A stretch of DNA of 32,397 bases from Duganella sp. (GCA_026225475.1 JAMFSU010000095.1:1-32397), one strand, 5' to 3'. Numbered from the stretch's first letter, positions 24,410 through 32,191 are shown. A program made the numbers and translations. The notes: a model not told the origin generated them from the letters alone.

Positions 24410-25006
24410 CTACATTTCCTTGATCTCGACCTTGCGGAACTTGATCAGGCCACCATCCGATTGCAGGCCGATCACACCGCTGTGATGGCTGCTATCGCGC
24501 GCACCTTCTACCGTGCGCACCCCATTGAGGGTGACCGTGAAGCTGTCACCGATGGCTGAAATTTCCAGCAAATTCCAATGCCCGCCCGCATTGACGAACT
24601 TCAAGGGCTTGGCGACATAGACAATCGCGCCGGTACGATAAGTGGGGTCCGGCCGCTGGTCGAAGATATTGACTTCATAGGCGTTCTTGCCGGTCAGATT
24701 CTTGCTGTCTTCGGCGCGGATGAAGATGCCCGAATTGGCATCGTCACTGACCCAGATCTCGGCCCGGATCATGAAATCGCTATACACGCGTCGCGTTACC
24801 AAAAACCCGGCCTTGCCTTTTTCGCCAACCAGCATGCCGTTTTCAAAACGCCAGTTGCCACTGCCGGTTTGCTCCCAGTCTGCCAAGCCGTTACCTGTCA
24901 TCAGGTTATGCCAGTCCGATGGCACGCTGGCGACGCTACTGCAGCCGCACAGCGCCAGAATCACGGCGCCGAGCAATGCCGCGTTGAAAATGAGTTTCTT
25001 CATCAT
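24410..25006 (-). CDS. DUF1080 (3-keto-disaccharide hydrolase domain) lipoprotein
   Basis: A 198-residue putative lipoprotein. The signal FNAALLGAVILALCGCSSV has a lipobox-like LCGC with acylated Cys at about 22. The mature part is one DUF1080 domain of the concanavalin-like jelly-roll type: NLMTGNGLADWEQTGSGNWRFENGMLVGE, then FMIRAEIWVSDDANSGIFIRAED, ANYEV-like strand NAYEVNIFDQ, WNLLEISAIGDSFTVTLNG and a final IGLQSDGGLIKFRKVEIKE. Family members are called 3-keto-disaccharide hydrolases after a few studied examples; many only bind glycans. Start is 25006 or the next ATG (25003); AGGAC is just upstream. It lies about 111 bp downstream of the second ABM gene on the same strand, possibly one operon. 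Confidence 0.85.
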   Translation of the reverse strand: MMKKLIFNAALLGAVILALCGCSSVASVPSDWHNLMTGNGLADWEQTGSGNWRFENGMLVGEKGKAGFLVTRRVYSDFMIRAEIWVSDDANSGIFIRAEDSKNLTGKNAYEVNIFDQRPDPTYRTGAIVYVAKPLKFVNAGGHWNLLEISAIGDSFTVTLNGVRTVEGARDSSHHSGVIGLQSDGGLIKFRKVEIKEM

Positions 25007-25117
25007 TAATGTCCTGTCTGCATTGTCGATTCAATCTTCAACCTGGATCGCCCATGAAAAATACCCTGCTCATCCATGCAAGCACGGCGACAGGGCGAAC
25101 ACTGGTTGACCAAGATG

Positions 25118-25501
25118 TCAGGGATTGCCGGCGACGATGGAAAACAGCCGTTCATCGTGAGGCGAACCCAGCAAGGGATCGAGCTTGGCATGGAAGGCAC
25201 GCACTGGCGCTGAAGCAATGTGCGCCTCATAGGCTTGGTCATTGGCCCAGACTTCGACCAGCGTAAAGTGATTGGAATTGGTTACCTGACGCAACAGCTC
25301 GATACGCATGGCGCCCGGCTGCTGTTCGGAGGTGGCGATATAGTCGCGCAGATAAACCAGGGCATTGTCCAGCCCGGTGCGGGCGACGTCGAGATGGGCC
25401 ACAACAGTGACCGGGCTCGTTGTGCCAACGGCATTGGCGTTGGCGCCGAGTACCAGCGCCAGTGCCGCCGCGACAGCGGCAGTTGTGATGAATCGTTTCA
25501 A
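25118..25501 (-). CDS. Exported ABM-domain protein, paralogue 2 (TTG start)
   Basis: A 127-residue protein starting with TTG. The reason for this start is AAGGAG six bases upstream and a signal peptide directly at the new terminus (RFITTAAVAAALALVLGANANA, cut about residue 24). No in-frame ATG fits as well; the frame extends to 25747 only through unlikely sequence. The ABM domain shows VTVVAHLDVA, LRDYIATSEQQPGAMRIELLRQ, NHFTLVEVWANDQAYEAHIAS and LLGSPHDERLFS. It parallels the protein at 23937-24326 in motif order and export signal. Codon use resembles the neighbours. Function is unknown; a periplasmic monooxygenase or a small-molecule binder is possible. Confidence 0.8.
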   Translation of the reverse strand: MKRFITTAAVAAALALVLGANANAVGTTSPVTVVAHLDVARTGLDNALVYLRDYIATSEQQPGAMRIELLRQVTNSNHFTLVEVWANDQAYEAHIASAPVRAFHAKLDPLLGSPHDERLFSIVAGNP

Positions 25502-25522
25502 GTTTGTCTCCTTCGTTTGATG

Positions 25523-25546
25523 ATTGATTTGATTATTGATTTGATT
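25523..25546. repeat. Perfect 12-bp tandem repeat, two copies
   Basis: ATTGATTTGATT occurs twice head to tail in the presumed leader of the TTG-start ABM gene, 22-45 bases before its start codon. It is AT-rich in an otherwise GC-rich region. It could be a slippage product or affect translation or expression of the gene; nothing more can be read from it. Confidence 0.7.
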
Positions 25547-25770
25547 TTTTGACGGCCGCCAAGGTCTTCCCCCGGCGTCTGTGCTAGCCAGGTGCGCATT
25601 GCGGCCAATGGCAACTATCGCGCGCACGACGCCACGAAGCAAGCACCCCGACTGCATAGCTGTTATGCATCCGCCGGATTGCTGCGGCCGGCATTTCGCA
25701 CCGACAATGCTGTCATCGACATGCTGTCTCCGCAGTCTGACTGCCAACCGTTATTTGATAGGTCAACACC

Positions 25771-26589
25771 ATGCTTTCAGTTACCCGATTGTTTTTCTGT
25801 ACACGTCTGCTGCTTGCCGGTTTGGCGTTGAGCTGCACAGCCGCGTACGGCGCTGATGAGCTGGCTGCAGTCAAAGCGCAACTAGCGCCGACCGGCACCT
25901 TGCGCGCCGCAATCAACTACGGTAACGCCGTGCTTGCGGTCAAAGACAAGGACACCGGACAATTGCAGGGCATCTCGGTCGATCTGGCGCGCGAACTCGG
26001 CAAGCGGCTGGCCCTGCCGGTGCAGTTAGTGCCATATAACGCAGCCCGCAAGGCCGTCGAAGGCGCACAGAAAAAGGAATGGGATGTGTCGTTTACTGGC
26101 ATCGACCCGCAACGCGCGGAGGACATGATCTTCACCGCGCCCTATCTGATCATCGAAGGAACTTACATGGTGCGGCAGGATTCGCCGATCAAGACCAATG
26201 CCGAGGTCGACCGCCCTGGCGTACGCATCGCCATCAGCAACGGCAGCGCCTACGATCTGTTTCTTTCGCGCGCCATCAAGCAGGCGCAACTGGTGCGCGC
26301 ACCCGACCCGACTGCGGTCACCGACATGATGGTCGCGCAATCACTGGATGTAGTCGCGGGCGTAAAGCAGCGCAATCAGGTGGATGCCGAACGGGTCAAG
26401 GGCATGCGGCTGCTGGATGGTAACTTCATGGAAATCCGCCAGGCAGTTGCGACCATCAAGGGCCGCGATCTGGCCGCCGCTTATCTGGCCCGCTTTGTGG
26501 AGGAAATGAAGGCCTCCGGCTTCATTCGGCGTTCGCTGGACCTGCACCATGTCGACGGCGCTACGGTCGCCCCGCCCGCCTTACCATAA
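25771..26589 (+). CDS. Periplasmic solute-binding protein, family 3 (amino-acid-type)
   Basis: A 272-residue protein. The signal peptide LLLAGLALSCTAAYGA ends near residue 28. The mature part follows the SBP_bac_3 pattern: GTLRAAINYGNAVLAVKDKDTGQLQGISVDLARELGKRLALPVQLVPY, then WDVSFTGIDPQRAEDMIFTAPYLIIEGTYMV, VRIAISNGSAYDLFLSR and the closing helices. In transporters such proteins bind amino acids or small organic acids. No permease or ATPase gene is adjacent, so it is an orphan, a shared subunit, or a sensing protein. It is convergent with the LysR gene with only two bases between the stop codons and no terminator. The start at 25771 is preceded by AGG at fair distance. Confidence 0.87.
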   Translation: MLSVTRLFFCTRLLLAGLALSCTAAYGADELAAVKAQLAPTGTLRAAINYGNAVLAVKDKDTGQLQGISVDLARELGKRLALPVQLVPYNAARKAVEGAQKKEWDVSFTGIDPQRAEDMIFTAPYLIIEGTYMVRQDSPIKTNAEVDRPGVRIAISNGSAYDLFLSRAIKQAQLVRAPDPTAVTDMMVAQSLDVVAGVKQRNQVDAERVKGMRLLDGNFMEIRQAVATIKGRDLAAAYLARFVEEMKASGFIRRSLDLHHVDGATVAPPALP

Positions 26590-26591
26590 GA

Positions 26592-27518
26592 TCAGACCAG
26601 CACGGCATCGGGCCAGATGCCGTTTTCGACCAACTTGACGATTTGCTGGCGCACCGTGCGCAACACTTGCCACTGACTTGGAATCGGCGAGCGGTTGCGC
26701 CCCGAAATGATGGCGACATCACGCACGACCTCAGGCGCACTCAACGGCGTTGCCTGCAATCTGCCAGCGCGCACTTCTTCCTGCACGGCCGCCAGCGGCA
26801 AGATAGTGCAACCGCAATTTTCTGCCACCAGTTGCTTGGTGATATAGACCGAGGCATCGCATTCCATGCTCAGCGTGAGCAATTTGGAAAAACGCGAGGC
26901 CAGCGAATCGGCCAGCACGCGCAAGCCGTGTGGATGCGACGGCAGCACCAGCGGCGCGGCGATCATGCTTTCCACCGGATAGCTGCTGCCGAGCGGACCG
27001 AATTCGATCGGCGCGATGAAACTGAGCCGTTCGCGCAAGATCACATCGACGCCCAGGGCGGTATGGTTTTCCGGCAGATACATGATGGCCGCATCGATTT
27101 CACCATTGGCGATCCATTCCTGCAGATCGCCGCCCAGACCTTCCTTGAAACGCATCTTGATGCCCGGATACTGCAGTTTGAGCGCCTTGCCGATCGAACC
27201 GAACAGAATCTTGGCAATCGTCGGCTGCGCTGCCAGCACGATGCTGGACGGCCCCTGATGCAGCGGCGTGGTCAGTGCGGCACTGGCTTGTTGCAGCACG
27301 TCCTTGACGTTGTCGGCATATTTGCTGAGCAGTTGGCCGCTTTCGGTCAGCACCACACCGCGTCCGCTGCGGTAAAACAGGCGCGTATTGAGTTCCGTCT
27401 CCAGCGCAGCGATGCGCCGACTCAAGGCCGATTGCGACAGTCCTATCTTGATCGATGCACGCGAGAAATTTCCGCTACTGGCGACACTGAGAAACAACAT
27501 CAGGTCTTCTGAATTCAT
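26592..27518 (-). CDS. LysR-family transcriptional regulator
   Basis: A 308-residue regulator. The N-terminal winged helix-turn-helix covers about residues 2-60: EDLMLFLSVASSGNFSRASIKIGLSQSALSRRIAALETELNTRLFYRSGRGVVLTESG in outline, with the usual linker helix after it. The effector domain begins near SIVLAAQPTIAKILFG (about 92) and includes the subdomain motif GLGGDLQEWIANGEIDAAIMYLP. AGGAG lies just before the start at 27518. LysR regulators usually control a divergent gene, but here the upstream neighbour (antiporter) is on the same strand, 380 bp away. An inverted repeat at 27546-27565 is a possible autoregulatory site. The target is unknown; the convergent binding protein gene is a candidate only by nearness. 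Confidence 0.93.
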   Translation of the reverse strand: MNSEDLMLFLSVASSGNFSRASIKIGLSQSALSRRIAALETELNTRLFYRSGRGVVLTESGQLLSKYADNVKDVLQQASAALTTPLHQGPSSIVLAAQPTIAKILFGSIGKALKLQYPGIKMRFKEGLGGDLQEWIANGEIDAAIMYLPENHTALGVDVILRERLSFIAPIEFGPLGSSYPVESMIAAPLVLPSHPHGLRVLADSLASRFSKLLTLSMECDASVYITKQLVAENCGCTILPLAAVQEEVRAGRLQATPLSAPEVVRDVAIISGRNRSPIPSQWQVLRTVRQQIVKLVENGIWPDAVLV

Positions 27519-27900
27519 TTGGTCTCCTGGCGAACATTGTTATGCGACGCAGTCAACAGTGCGTCATTATTTTTAATGTCTACGAATACGATTTTTATGT
27601 GCCGTGAACACCGGCATCATGCGCTACGCTGCCACACCCACCAGCGCTCAAATGCAGTGCCAGTGCGGCGCATCACAGTATAGCCATTTTGGCGCGCGCA
27701 AAGTATTGCGGTGACCAGCATGCGCACACCTGCTACCGCATCAGCAAGGGATTTTTTGTCGACCGCTCTCTCGTTGCGCCGGGCGGCGACCACGAGGACG
27801 TCGCAAAAGGCGAGTATTTTCACCAATTTCGCAATAAGAAAAAGCGCTCGTTTCAGATGAAAATAGTCGCCGTGCCGACAGCCACCGAGGCTGTCATACC
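27519..27900. other. Intergenic region between LysR gene and antiporter gene
   Basis: This 382-bp gap has no convincing gene; the short frames on both strands lack a start signal and recognisable motifs. It holds GACGCA (27546-27551) and TGCGTC (27560-27565), an inverted repeat with 8-base spacer placed 28-47 bp before the LysR start. It also holds the small hairpin GACAGCC-accga-GGCTGTC (27877-27895) just past the antiporter stop, which could be a weak terminator. The section 27700-27860 is more mixed in composition and could contain a decayed gene. Confidence 0.5.
27546..27565. promoter_or_regulatory. Inverted repeat upstream of the LysR gene, possible autoregulatory operator
   Basis: GACGCA and TGCGTC are exact reverse complements separated by eight bases, so their centres are about 14 bp apart. 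They end 28 bases before the LysR start codon. LysR-type regulators bind dyads of this general kind upstream of their own gene and targets. No consensus can be tested from one site. Confidence 0.35.
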
Positions 27901-29142
27901 TCAGAGCGCAGGCACTCCAGCCGTCGCAGTTTCCAGTACTTGCGGACGCCGCCGCAGATAGGCAATGGCCGGTGCCGTGATCAAAGTACTGATCAATGCC
28001 ATCAGCGCAAGCGCGGCATGAATTTTCGGGCCGATCAAGCCGGCCCCGAGGAAGATATTGATCGCCACCAATTCCATCAAGCCCTTGCATTGCATCAGGC
28101 TCCCGAGCAACGCGGAATCGCGCCAGGACATGCCGGTGCAGCGCGCACTGACAAAAACGCTGGAAAACTTGCTGAGCACGGCCACCGCCGTGACAATCGC
28201 GGCCAGCAACCATAAGGAGCTGTCGCTGACATCGATGTTCAAGCGCATGCCGGTCAAAATGAAATAAAACGGCAACAACAATAACTGGCTGAAATTCATC
28301 AGCGATTCGCGCCAGTTGGCAATCGCTTGCTTGGGAAAAATCACGCCCGCGACAAACGCGCCAAGCAAAGGATGCAAGCCAATCACATCGGTCAGCATGG
28401 CCGAAAAACAGACAATGGAGACAAATATCAACACCACGCCCGGATCGGCACTTTTTGCGCGCGGGGCATACCAGCGGCGCAATGCCGGTTTAAGTATGCA
28501 CAACATGAAGACCGCATAAGCGGCCAGATACGCGAACATGAGCAGGAAATGCGCAGTCGATTTCCCGACTGACAACAACAGCGCAATACTCAACCATAGC
28601 CAGACATCGTCAAGCATGGCGGCGTTGACCGCCAGGCTGCCAACCCGTGTACCTGTCAAACCGGTCTCGCGCAGGATGGCAATGAGTACCGGCAGCGCGG
28701 TCACCGCCAAGGTCACGCCCAGCGTCAGCGCGCTATGCCACACGCTGGCATTGCTGCCGACGACACCGGAAAAGTGCCTGATCAATTGCAGGCCAATCAA
28801 GCTACCGACCAAAAAAGTAAAAAAGAATCCGGACAGACTGATCGGCACGAAGCGCCAGGTTTTTTGCTCGTTTGACGCTGGCGTCGATGCACCGCCAACC
28901 AGCGCGATCAGGATCAACAGACCAAACCAGCCGATGCCGTCCACTGCGGCCGCCAGGGGCCCCTTGAGAAAATCGACGTTATGGGCTTTCAACCAGTCGA
29001 GCATGCCGCTGGCATTGAAGGCGAAACCCAGAATGATTTGCAGAAAAACCGGCGGAAATATTTTTTCAATCTTGAACAATTTCCCCAGCAGAAAGGGCAA
29101 GCACAGGAACAAAAAAATGGTCGCGAAAAACAGGCTGGTCAT
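27901..29142 (-). CDS. Cation:proton antiporter (CPA2-type Na+/H+ exchanger)
   Basis: Inner-membrane exchanger of 413 residues with about 12-13 hydrophobic segments. The family hallmark is the Asp178-Asp179 pair in VNAAMLDDVWLWLS, the ion-binding site of electrogenic exchangers. GVTLAVTALPVLIAILRETGL precedes it as in other Na_H_Exchanger proteins, and LHPLLGAFVAGVIFPK and the QCKGLMELVAINIFLGAGLI block follow as in the CPA2 group. No C-terminal TrkA-N or RCK domain is present, unlike KefB/KefC. It would exchange Na+ or K+ for H+ across the inner membrane. GGAA precedes the start at 29142. It is a single gene, divergent from the small secreted protein. Confidence 0.9.
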   Translation of the reverse strand: MTSLFFATIFLFLCLPFLLGKLFKIEKIFPPVFLQIILGFAFNASGMLDWLKAHNVDFLKGPLAAAVDGIGWFGLLILIALVGGASTPASNEQKTWRFVPISLSGFFFTFLVGSLIGLQLIRHFSGVVGSNASVWHSALTLGVTLAVTALPVLIAILRETGLTGTRVGSLAVNAAMLDDVWLWLSIALLLSVGKSTAHFLLMFAYLAAYAVFMLCILKPALRRWYAPRAKSADPGVVLIFVSIVCFSAMLTDVIGLHPLLGAFVAGVIFPKQAIANWRESLMNFSQLLLLPFYFILTGMRLNIDVSDSSLWLLAAIVTAVAVLSKFSSVFVSARCTGMSWRDSALLGSLMQCKGLMELVAINIFLGAGLIGPKIHAALALMALISTLITAPAIAYLRRRPQVLETATAGVPAL

Positions 29143-29400
29143 CAGCTATTCCAATGGATTCAAAAAATAATATGTCTGCTATATAGCATTTTTTATCAAG
29201 TCCTTGTTGATTAAGGACATGGCCATGTGTTTTTCAGCCATCATGGCCAGGCATTTGCTTGAGGACAGCAGTATTTCAACAATCCAAAAAATAAATTGCT
29301 CAACATTTAATTGCCAGCAATGAATAAGGAAATGACTTATATGCCCGACAGAGGCCACCGGTGATACTGACTTCGCACTGTCATACCAAAGAAAGTTGTC
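29143..29400. other. AT-rich divergent intergenic region with small hairpins
   Basis: This 258-bp gap between the antiporter and the secreted protein gene is visibly richer in A and T than the neighbours. It contains GTCCTT/AAGGAC (29200-29205 and 29213-29218) and TGGCCATG/CATGGCCA (29220-29227 and 29242-29249), two adjacent dyads. The TATATAGC stretch near 29180 suits a promoter. It probably carries the divergent promoters; a short leftward frame (29179-29460) overlaps the next gene antisense and is not accepted. Confidence 0.45.
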
Positions 29401-29700
29401 ATGAAATACACCACCAAGCTGCTTTTCGTCGTCTCTACTCTTGCCAGCGGCGTACTGCACAGAACGGTGACAGCCGCGACTACCGCGAAACTTTCGGTAT
29501 CCGCCATTGTGGAGACGCGCTGCCTAATAAAGGTGTCACCAATCAAAAACCAACAAGCTGGCGACATAAAAAGTGATTGTTCCGACAATACCGCAGCGAC
29601 CATCACAGTGGCCCGACCGACACCAGCGTCAGCCGTGCCGCCGACCCCGCAAAGAACGGTCAACGGCATCGGCAGCGCCGAGATTACTGTCACTTATTAA
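29401..29700 (+). CDS. Small secreted protein resembling a shortened spore-coat-U/fimbrial subunit
   Basis: A 99-residue protein with a Sec signal (KLLFVVSTLASGVLHRTVTA, cut near residue 25). The mature start ATTAKLSVSAIVETRCLI resembles the N-terminal strand of SCPU/U-type pilus proteins, with Cys41 pairing plausibly with Cys60 in SDCSDN. The end IGSAEITVTY resembles the closing strand of that domain. The middle part of the usual 130-150 residue domain is missing and is replaced by a Pro/Ala/Thr stretch, so this may be a deleted relative or an unrelated small protein. No chaperone or usher gene is nearby. The start follows a weak GAAAG. It converges on the MFS gene 18 bp away. Confidence 0.55.
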   Translation: MKYTTKLLFVVSTLASGVLHRTVTAATTAKLSVSAIVETRCLIKVSPIKNQQAGDIKSDCSDNTAATITVARPTPASAVPPTPQRTVNGIGSAEITVTY

Positions 29701-29718
29701 GTCAATGGCACTGATTTT

Positions 29719-30954
29719 TTATTGCACCGAATTCAAATCACGCCCGCGCGTTTCCGGCAGTATGAAGGCGGCAATGACGACGATAAAGTAGGCCAATGCA
29801 GCGCACACGCCCATGGCCACACCCAAGCCGACGTCGACGCTGACCAGGCCGACAATAGCCGGCATGATCGCACCGATGGCACGTCCGGCATTGCCGCACA
29901 AACCTTGCGCGGCGCCCCGGATACGGGTTGGGAACAACTCGGCGATATACGCGCCAGTACCGGCAGCAGTGCCCGATTGCAAGGTGCCGAGGACGAACCC
30001 GAGCACCAGCGTGACGCCCAGATTGATCGGTGCCATGGTGTAGATGCCAACGGCGACTGCCTGGCAACAGGCAATGATCATAAAGGTCTTGCGGCGGCCA
30101 AATGCATCGGCCATCCAGCCGTTGAGGAAGGCACCGGCAAACGAACCCAGAATATTGATGGCCAGATAACCGCCGATATTATTGATCGACAGGTTCAACA
30201 CCAGCTTCAGATAAGCCGGCAGCCAGGTAATCATGACGTAGTTGCCGCCATAAATACCGAACGTCAGCAAGATGGCCTTGAAGGTAGTGGCACGGCTGCT
30301 GCCACGAAACACTTCCCAGATATCGACCTTCTCGTCTTTGGCGGTTGCGCGTTGGCGCAGATAGACTGGCGCTTCTTCCAGATTACGGCGTATCCACAAC
30401 ACCAAGACCGCCGGCACGATGCCCAATGCAAACAATACTCGCCAGGCAATCGCATGATCCATGAAGTCGAACAGCAGCGTTGAGATCAGCACTGCAATGC
30501 CATAGCCTACCGCCCAGCCAGCCTGCAATGCCCCGACCACGCGTCCGCGCACTTTGGGATTGATGGTTTCACTGATCAGCACTGCCCCGACTGCCCACTC
30601 GCCGCCAAAACCGATCCCCTGCAAACTGCGCGTGATCATCAATTGCCAGTAGGAATCGGTGAACGCCGACAGGAAGGTGAACAATGAAAACCAGGCAATC
30701 GTGACCTGCAGGATGCGCACCCGGCCATAACGGTCCGACAGAATGCCGGCTGCCCAACCGCCCAGCGCCGCCATGATCAGCACGGTGGTGCCGAGGATGC
30801 CGGCCTGACCTTTGGTCATACCCCACAAGGCGATCAAGGTGGGAATCGTCAAGGCATACATTTGCGTATCCATCGCATCCAGCCCCCAGCCGCTGAAGCA
30901 GGCCCAGAAGGTGCGTTTCTCCGGTTTGGAAAGTTCTTTATACCAAGGCAGCAT
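29719..30954 (-). CDS. MFS transporter, metabolite:proton symporter type (paralogue of 22428-23669)
   Basis: Inner-membrane transporter of 411 residues, about 12 membrane segments. It opens with KRTFWACFSGWGLDAMDTQMYALTIPTLIA, and has GILSDRYGRVRILQ (A-motif), MITRSLQGIGFGGEWAVGAVLI and RNLEEAPVYLR, closely paralleling the other MFS protein in the window. The branch transports carboxylates or aromatic acids with protons. The start at 30954 has AGGAG nine bases upstream; the frame to 30990 adds 12 residues without support. It is 47 bp downstream of the IclR gene on the same strand, so the regulator and transporter are probably co-transcribed and the transported compound may be the inducer. Confidence 0.9.
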   Translation of the reverse strand: MLPWYKELSKPEKRTFWACFSGWGLDAMDTQMYALTIPTLIALWGMTKGQAGILGTTVLIMAALGGWAAGILSDRYGRVRILQVTIAWFSLFTFLSAFTDSYWQLMITRSLQGIGFGGEWAVGAVLISETINPKVRGRVVGALQAGWAVGYGIAVLISTLLFDFMDHAIAWRVLFALGIVPAVLVLWIRRNLEEAPVYLRQRATAKDEKVDIWEVFRGSSRATTFKAILLTFGIYGGNYVMITWLPAYLKLVLNLSINNIGGYLAINILGSFAGAFLNGWMADAFGRRKTFMIIACCQAVAVGIYTMAPINLGVTLVLGFVLGTLQSGTAAGTGAYIAELFPTRIRGAAQGLCGNAGRAIGAIMPAIVGLVSVDVGLGVAMGVCAALAYFIVVIAAFILPETRGRDLNSVQ

Positions 30955-31001
30955 GATGATTTTCTCCTGAGCAGGCTTCGAATTGACCAACGTTAAATAA
31001 A

Positions 31002-31757
31002 CTAGAGGATGTTCGCCGCATCGCGCAAAGCGCTGGCGTCGGCGCCGAACATGGCACTGGCGTCGGCAGCACAGGCCAGCAGTTGCGACTTGTATTGCTG
31101 CATTTCGACCTGCCCCATGCGGCTGATCGGCCCGACCATACCCAAGGCGCCAACCAGCGCTTGCTGGGCGCCAAAGACGGGCACGGAAATACCGGAGGTC
31201 TCGGCATCGCGTTCACCGAGCGAGATATAAAAAAAGCTGCGGCGCACTTCGTCATAGAGTGCTCCCGGTTTGCCAGAAAACGCCAACAGAATGCGGCCGC
31301 CAGCGCCGCGGTCCAGCGGCTGGATGTCACCTTGCCGCACTTCGGCACGAATGGAATGTTGCGAGTGGATGCGATATAGGCAGACGCGCTGGTCGCCTTC
31401 GCGCACATGGAAAGAAACTGCTTCGCCGAACGCACTGTTGAGGCGGCGCATCAGCGGTAACAGGATATCGCCCAGGTTCAAGGTGGAGTGATAGGTAGCT
31501 GCCAGATTGAGCGGCGCCGAGCCCAGCAGAAAACGTCCATCTTCGAGCCGCATCAGGAAGCGGTGATGGCAAAGCGCGGTAGCCAGACGCAGCGCCGTGC
31601 TCTTGTACAAGCCGGTGCGCGCAGCCAGCTCGGTCAGTGTCAGTGGCACATCATTGCGGCGAAATGCAAACAGGATCGCCATGGCGCGATCGAGTACATC
31701 AATGCCACTGGCTGCAACACCAATCGGGGCTTGCACTGTCTCTCGTGATCGCGCCAT
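31002..31757 (-). CDS. IclR-family transcriptional regulator
   Basis: A 251-residue regulator. The winged helix-turn-helix is at about 16-80: SGIDVLDRAMAILFAF, then LTLTELAARTGLYKSTALRLATALCHHRFLMRL, the usual IclR pattern. The effector-binding domain follows, with ILLPLMRRLNSAFGEAVSFHVRE, GGRILLAFSG and GISVPVFGAQQALVGALGMVGP, the last being the family C-terminal signature. IclR proteins respond to organic acids or aromatic compounds. The gene precedes a carboxylate-type MFS gene on the same strand, and a palindrome with an extra half-site lies 18-54 bp upstream, so autoregulation is likely. The ribosome-binding site at 31757 is weak. Confidence 0.92.
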   Translation of the reverse strand: MARSRETVQAPIGVAASGIDVLDRAMAILFAFRRNDVPLTLTELAARTGLYKSTALRLATALCHHRFLMRLEDGRFLLGSAPLNLAATYHSTLNLGDILLPLMRRLNSAFGEAVSFHVREGDQRVCLYRIHSQHSIRAEVRQGDIQPLDRGAGGRILLAFSGKPGALYDEVRRSFFYISLGERDAETSGISVPVFGAQQALVGALGMVGPISRMGQVEMQQYKSQLLACAADASAMFGADASALRDAANIL

Positions 31758-31774
31758 GTCTGAAATCGCCAGTT

Positions 31775-31811
31775 GTTCTATCTGATAGAACTAATAGTTA
31801 GTTGATAGAAC
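31775..31811. promoter_or_regulatory. Probable IclR-regulator operator (palindrome plus repeated half-site)
   Basis: GTTCTATC (31775-31782) and GATAGAAC (31784-31791) form an exact dyad with one central base. GATAGAAC recurs at 31804-31811, exactly 20 bp on, i.e. about two helical turns and therefore the same DNA face. IclR-family proteins commonly bind such dyads with an additional half-site near their own promoter. The site lies 18-54 bp before the IclR start codon. Confidence 0.65.
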
Positions 31812-31834
31812 AATGGTAGCACGTCATTCTACAA

Positions 31835-31864
31835 AGCAATGCATAGCAATACGCAGCAATACGC
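31835..31864. repeat. Three 10-bp tandem units upstream of the IclR gene
   Basis: AGCAATGCAT, AGCAATACGC and AGCAATACGC follow head to tail, the last two identical. The period equals about one helical turn. They lie 24 bp beyond the operator-like dyad and before the right inverted repeat. They could be regulator contacts or simple duplication. A separate 8-bp tandem (GTTGCTTG twice, then GTTGCTGA) lies at 31906-31929 at the repeat edge. Confidence 0.6.
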
Positions 31865-31917
31865 AGCGCCTAGCGGTAATGCTGTTCAGTTAAGAAACAT
31901 CGGTCGTTGCTTGGTTG

Positions 31918-32191
31918 CTTGGTTGCTGATGCTGTGTGTTCTTCGGACTACCTAGCCGGGAGCGGCCCGGCAGCCGCTTACTTTTCTTGTCTCGCCAAGA
32001 AAAGCTAAGCAAAAGAAGGCGACCGCGCGATCCGGGCCCCTGCGGGGTTCCCAGCGATGCGCCGCAGAAAATGGGAGGGTCGCAAACTCGCTGCGCTCAA
32101 ACATGCGCCCCTCTTATCCATTTCCCACAGCACATCACTGGCCCGGCTCGAAGCGGATCAGAACCAACTGCTCGCTGCGCATTGCGCTGCT
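31918..32191 (-). repeat. Right copy of the ~275-bp structured repeat, inverted relative to 1-275
   Basis: The reverse complement matches 1-275 closely; the clearest differences are in the outer arm (GTGGGAAATGG instead of GTAGAAAATGG), a patch near 32160-32170, and single changes in loops. Read on the minus strand, the outer arm still pairs with its partner CCATTTTCTGCG through several G-T wobbles, so the fold could persist as RNA from that strand. The CCCC-GGGG, CTTTTCTTG-CAAGAAAAG and GCCGGG-CCCGG hairpins are also recognisable. No gene is inside. With the left copy it encloses about 31.6 kb. Confidence 0.85.

Noticed and set aside
27617..28213. 198-codon minus-strand frame overlapping the end of the antiporter gene
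   Set aside because: Most of it is an out-of-frame reading of the antiporter gene; the part in the gap has no start signal.
29179..29460. 93-codon minus-strand frame in the AT-rich gap
   Set aside because: Overlaps the start of the secreted protein gene antisense, lacks a ribosome-binding site and has no domain.
1..32191. Composite transposon or integrative element bounded by the inverted repeats
   Set aside because: No transposase, integrase, tRNA attachment site or target duplication is visible, and repeats of this type are usually dispersed in the genome.
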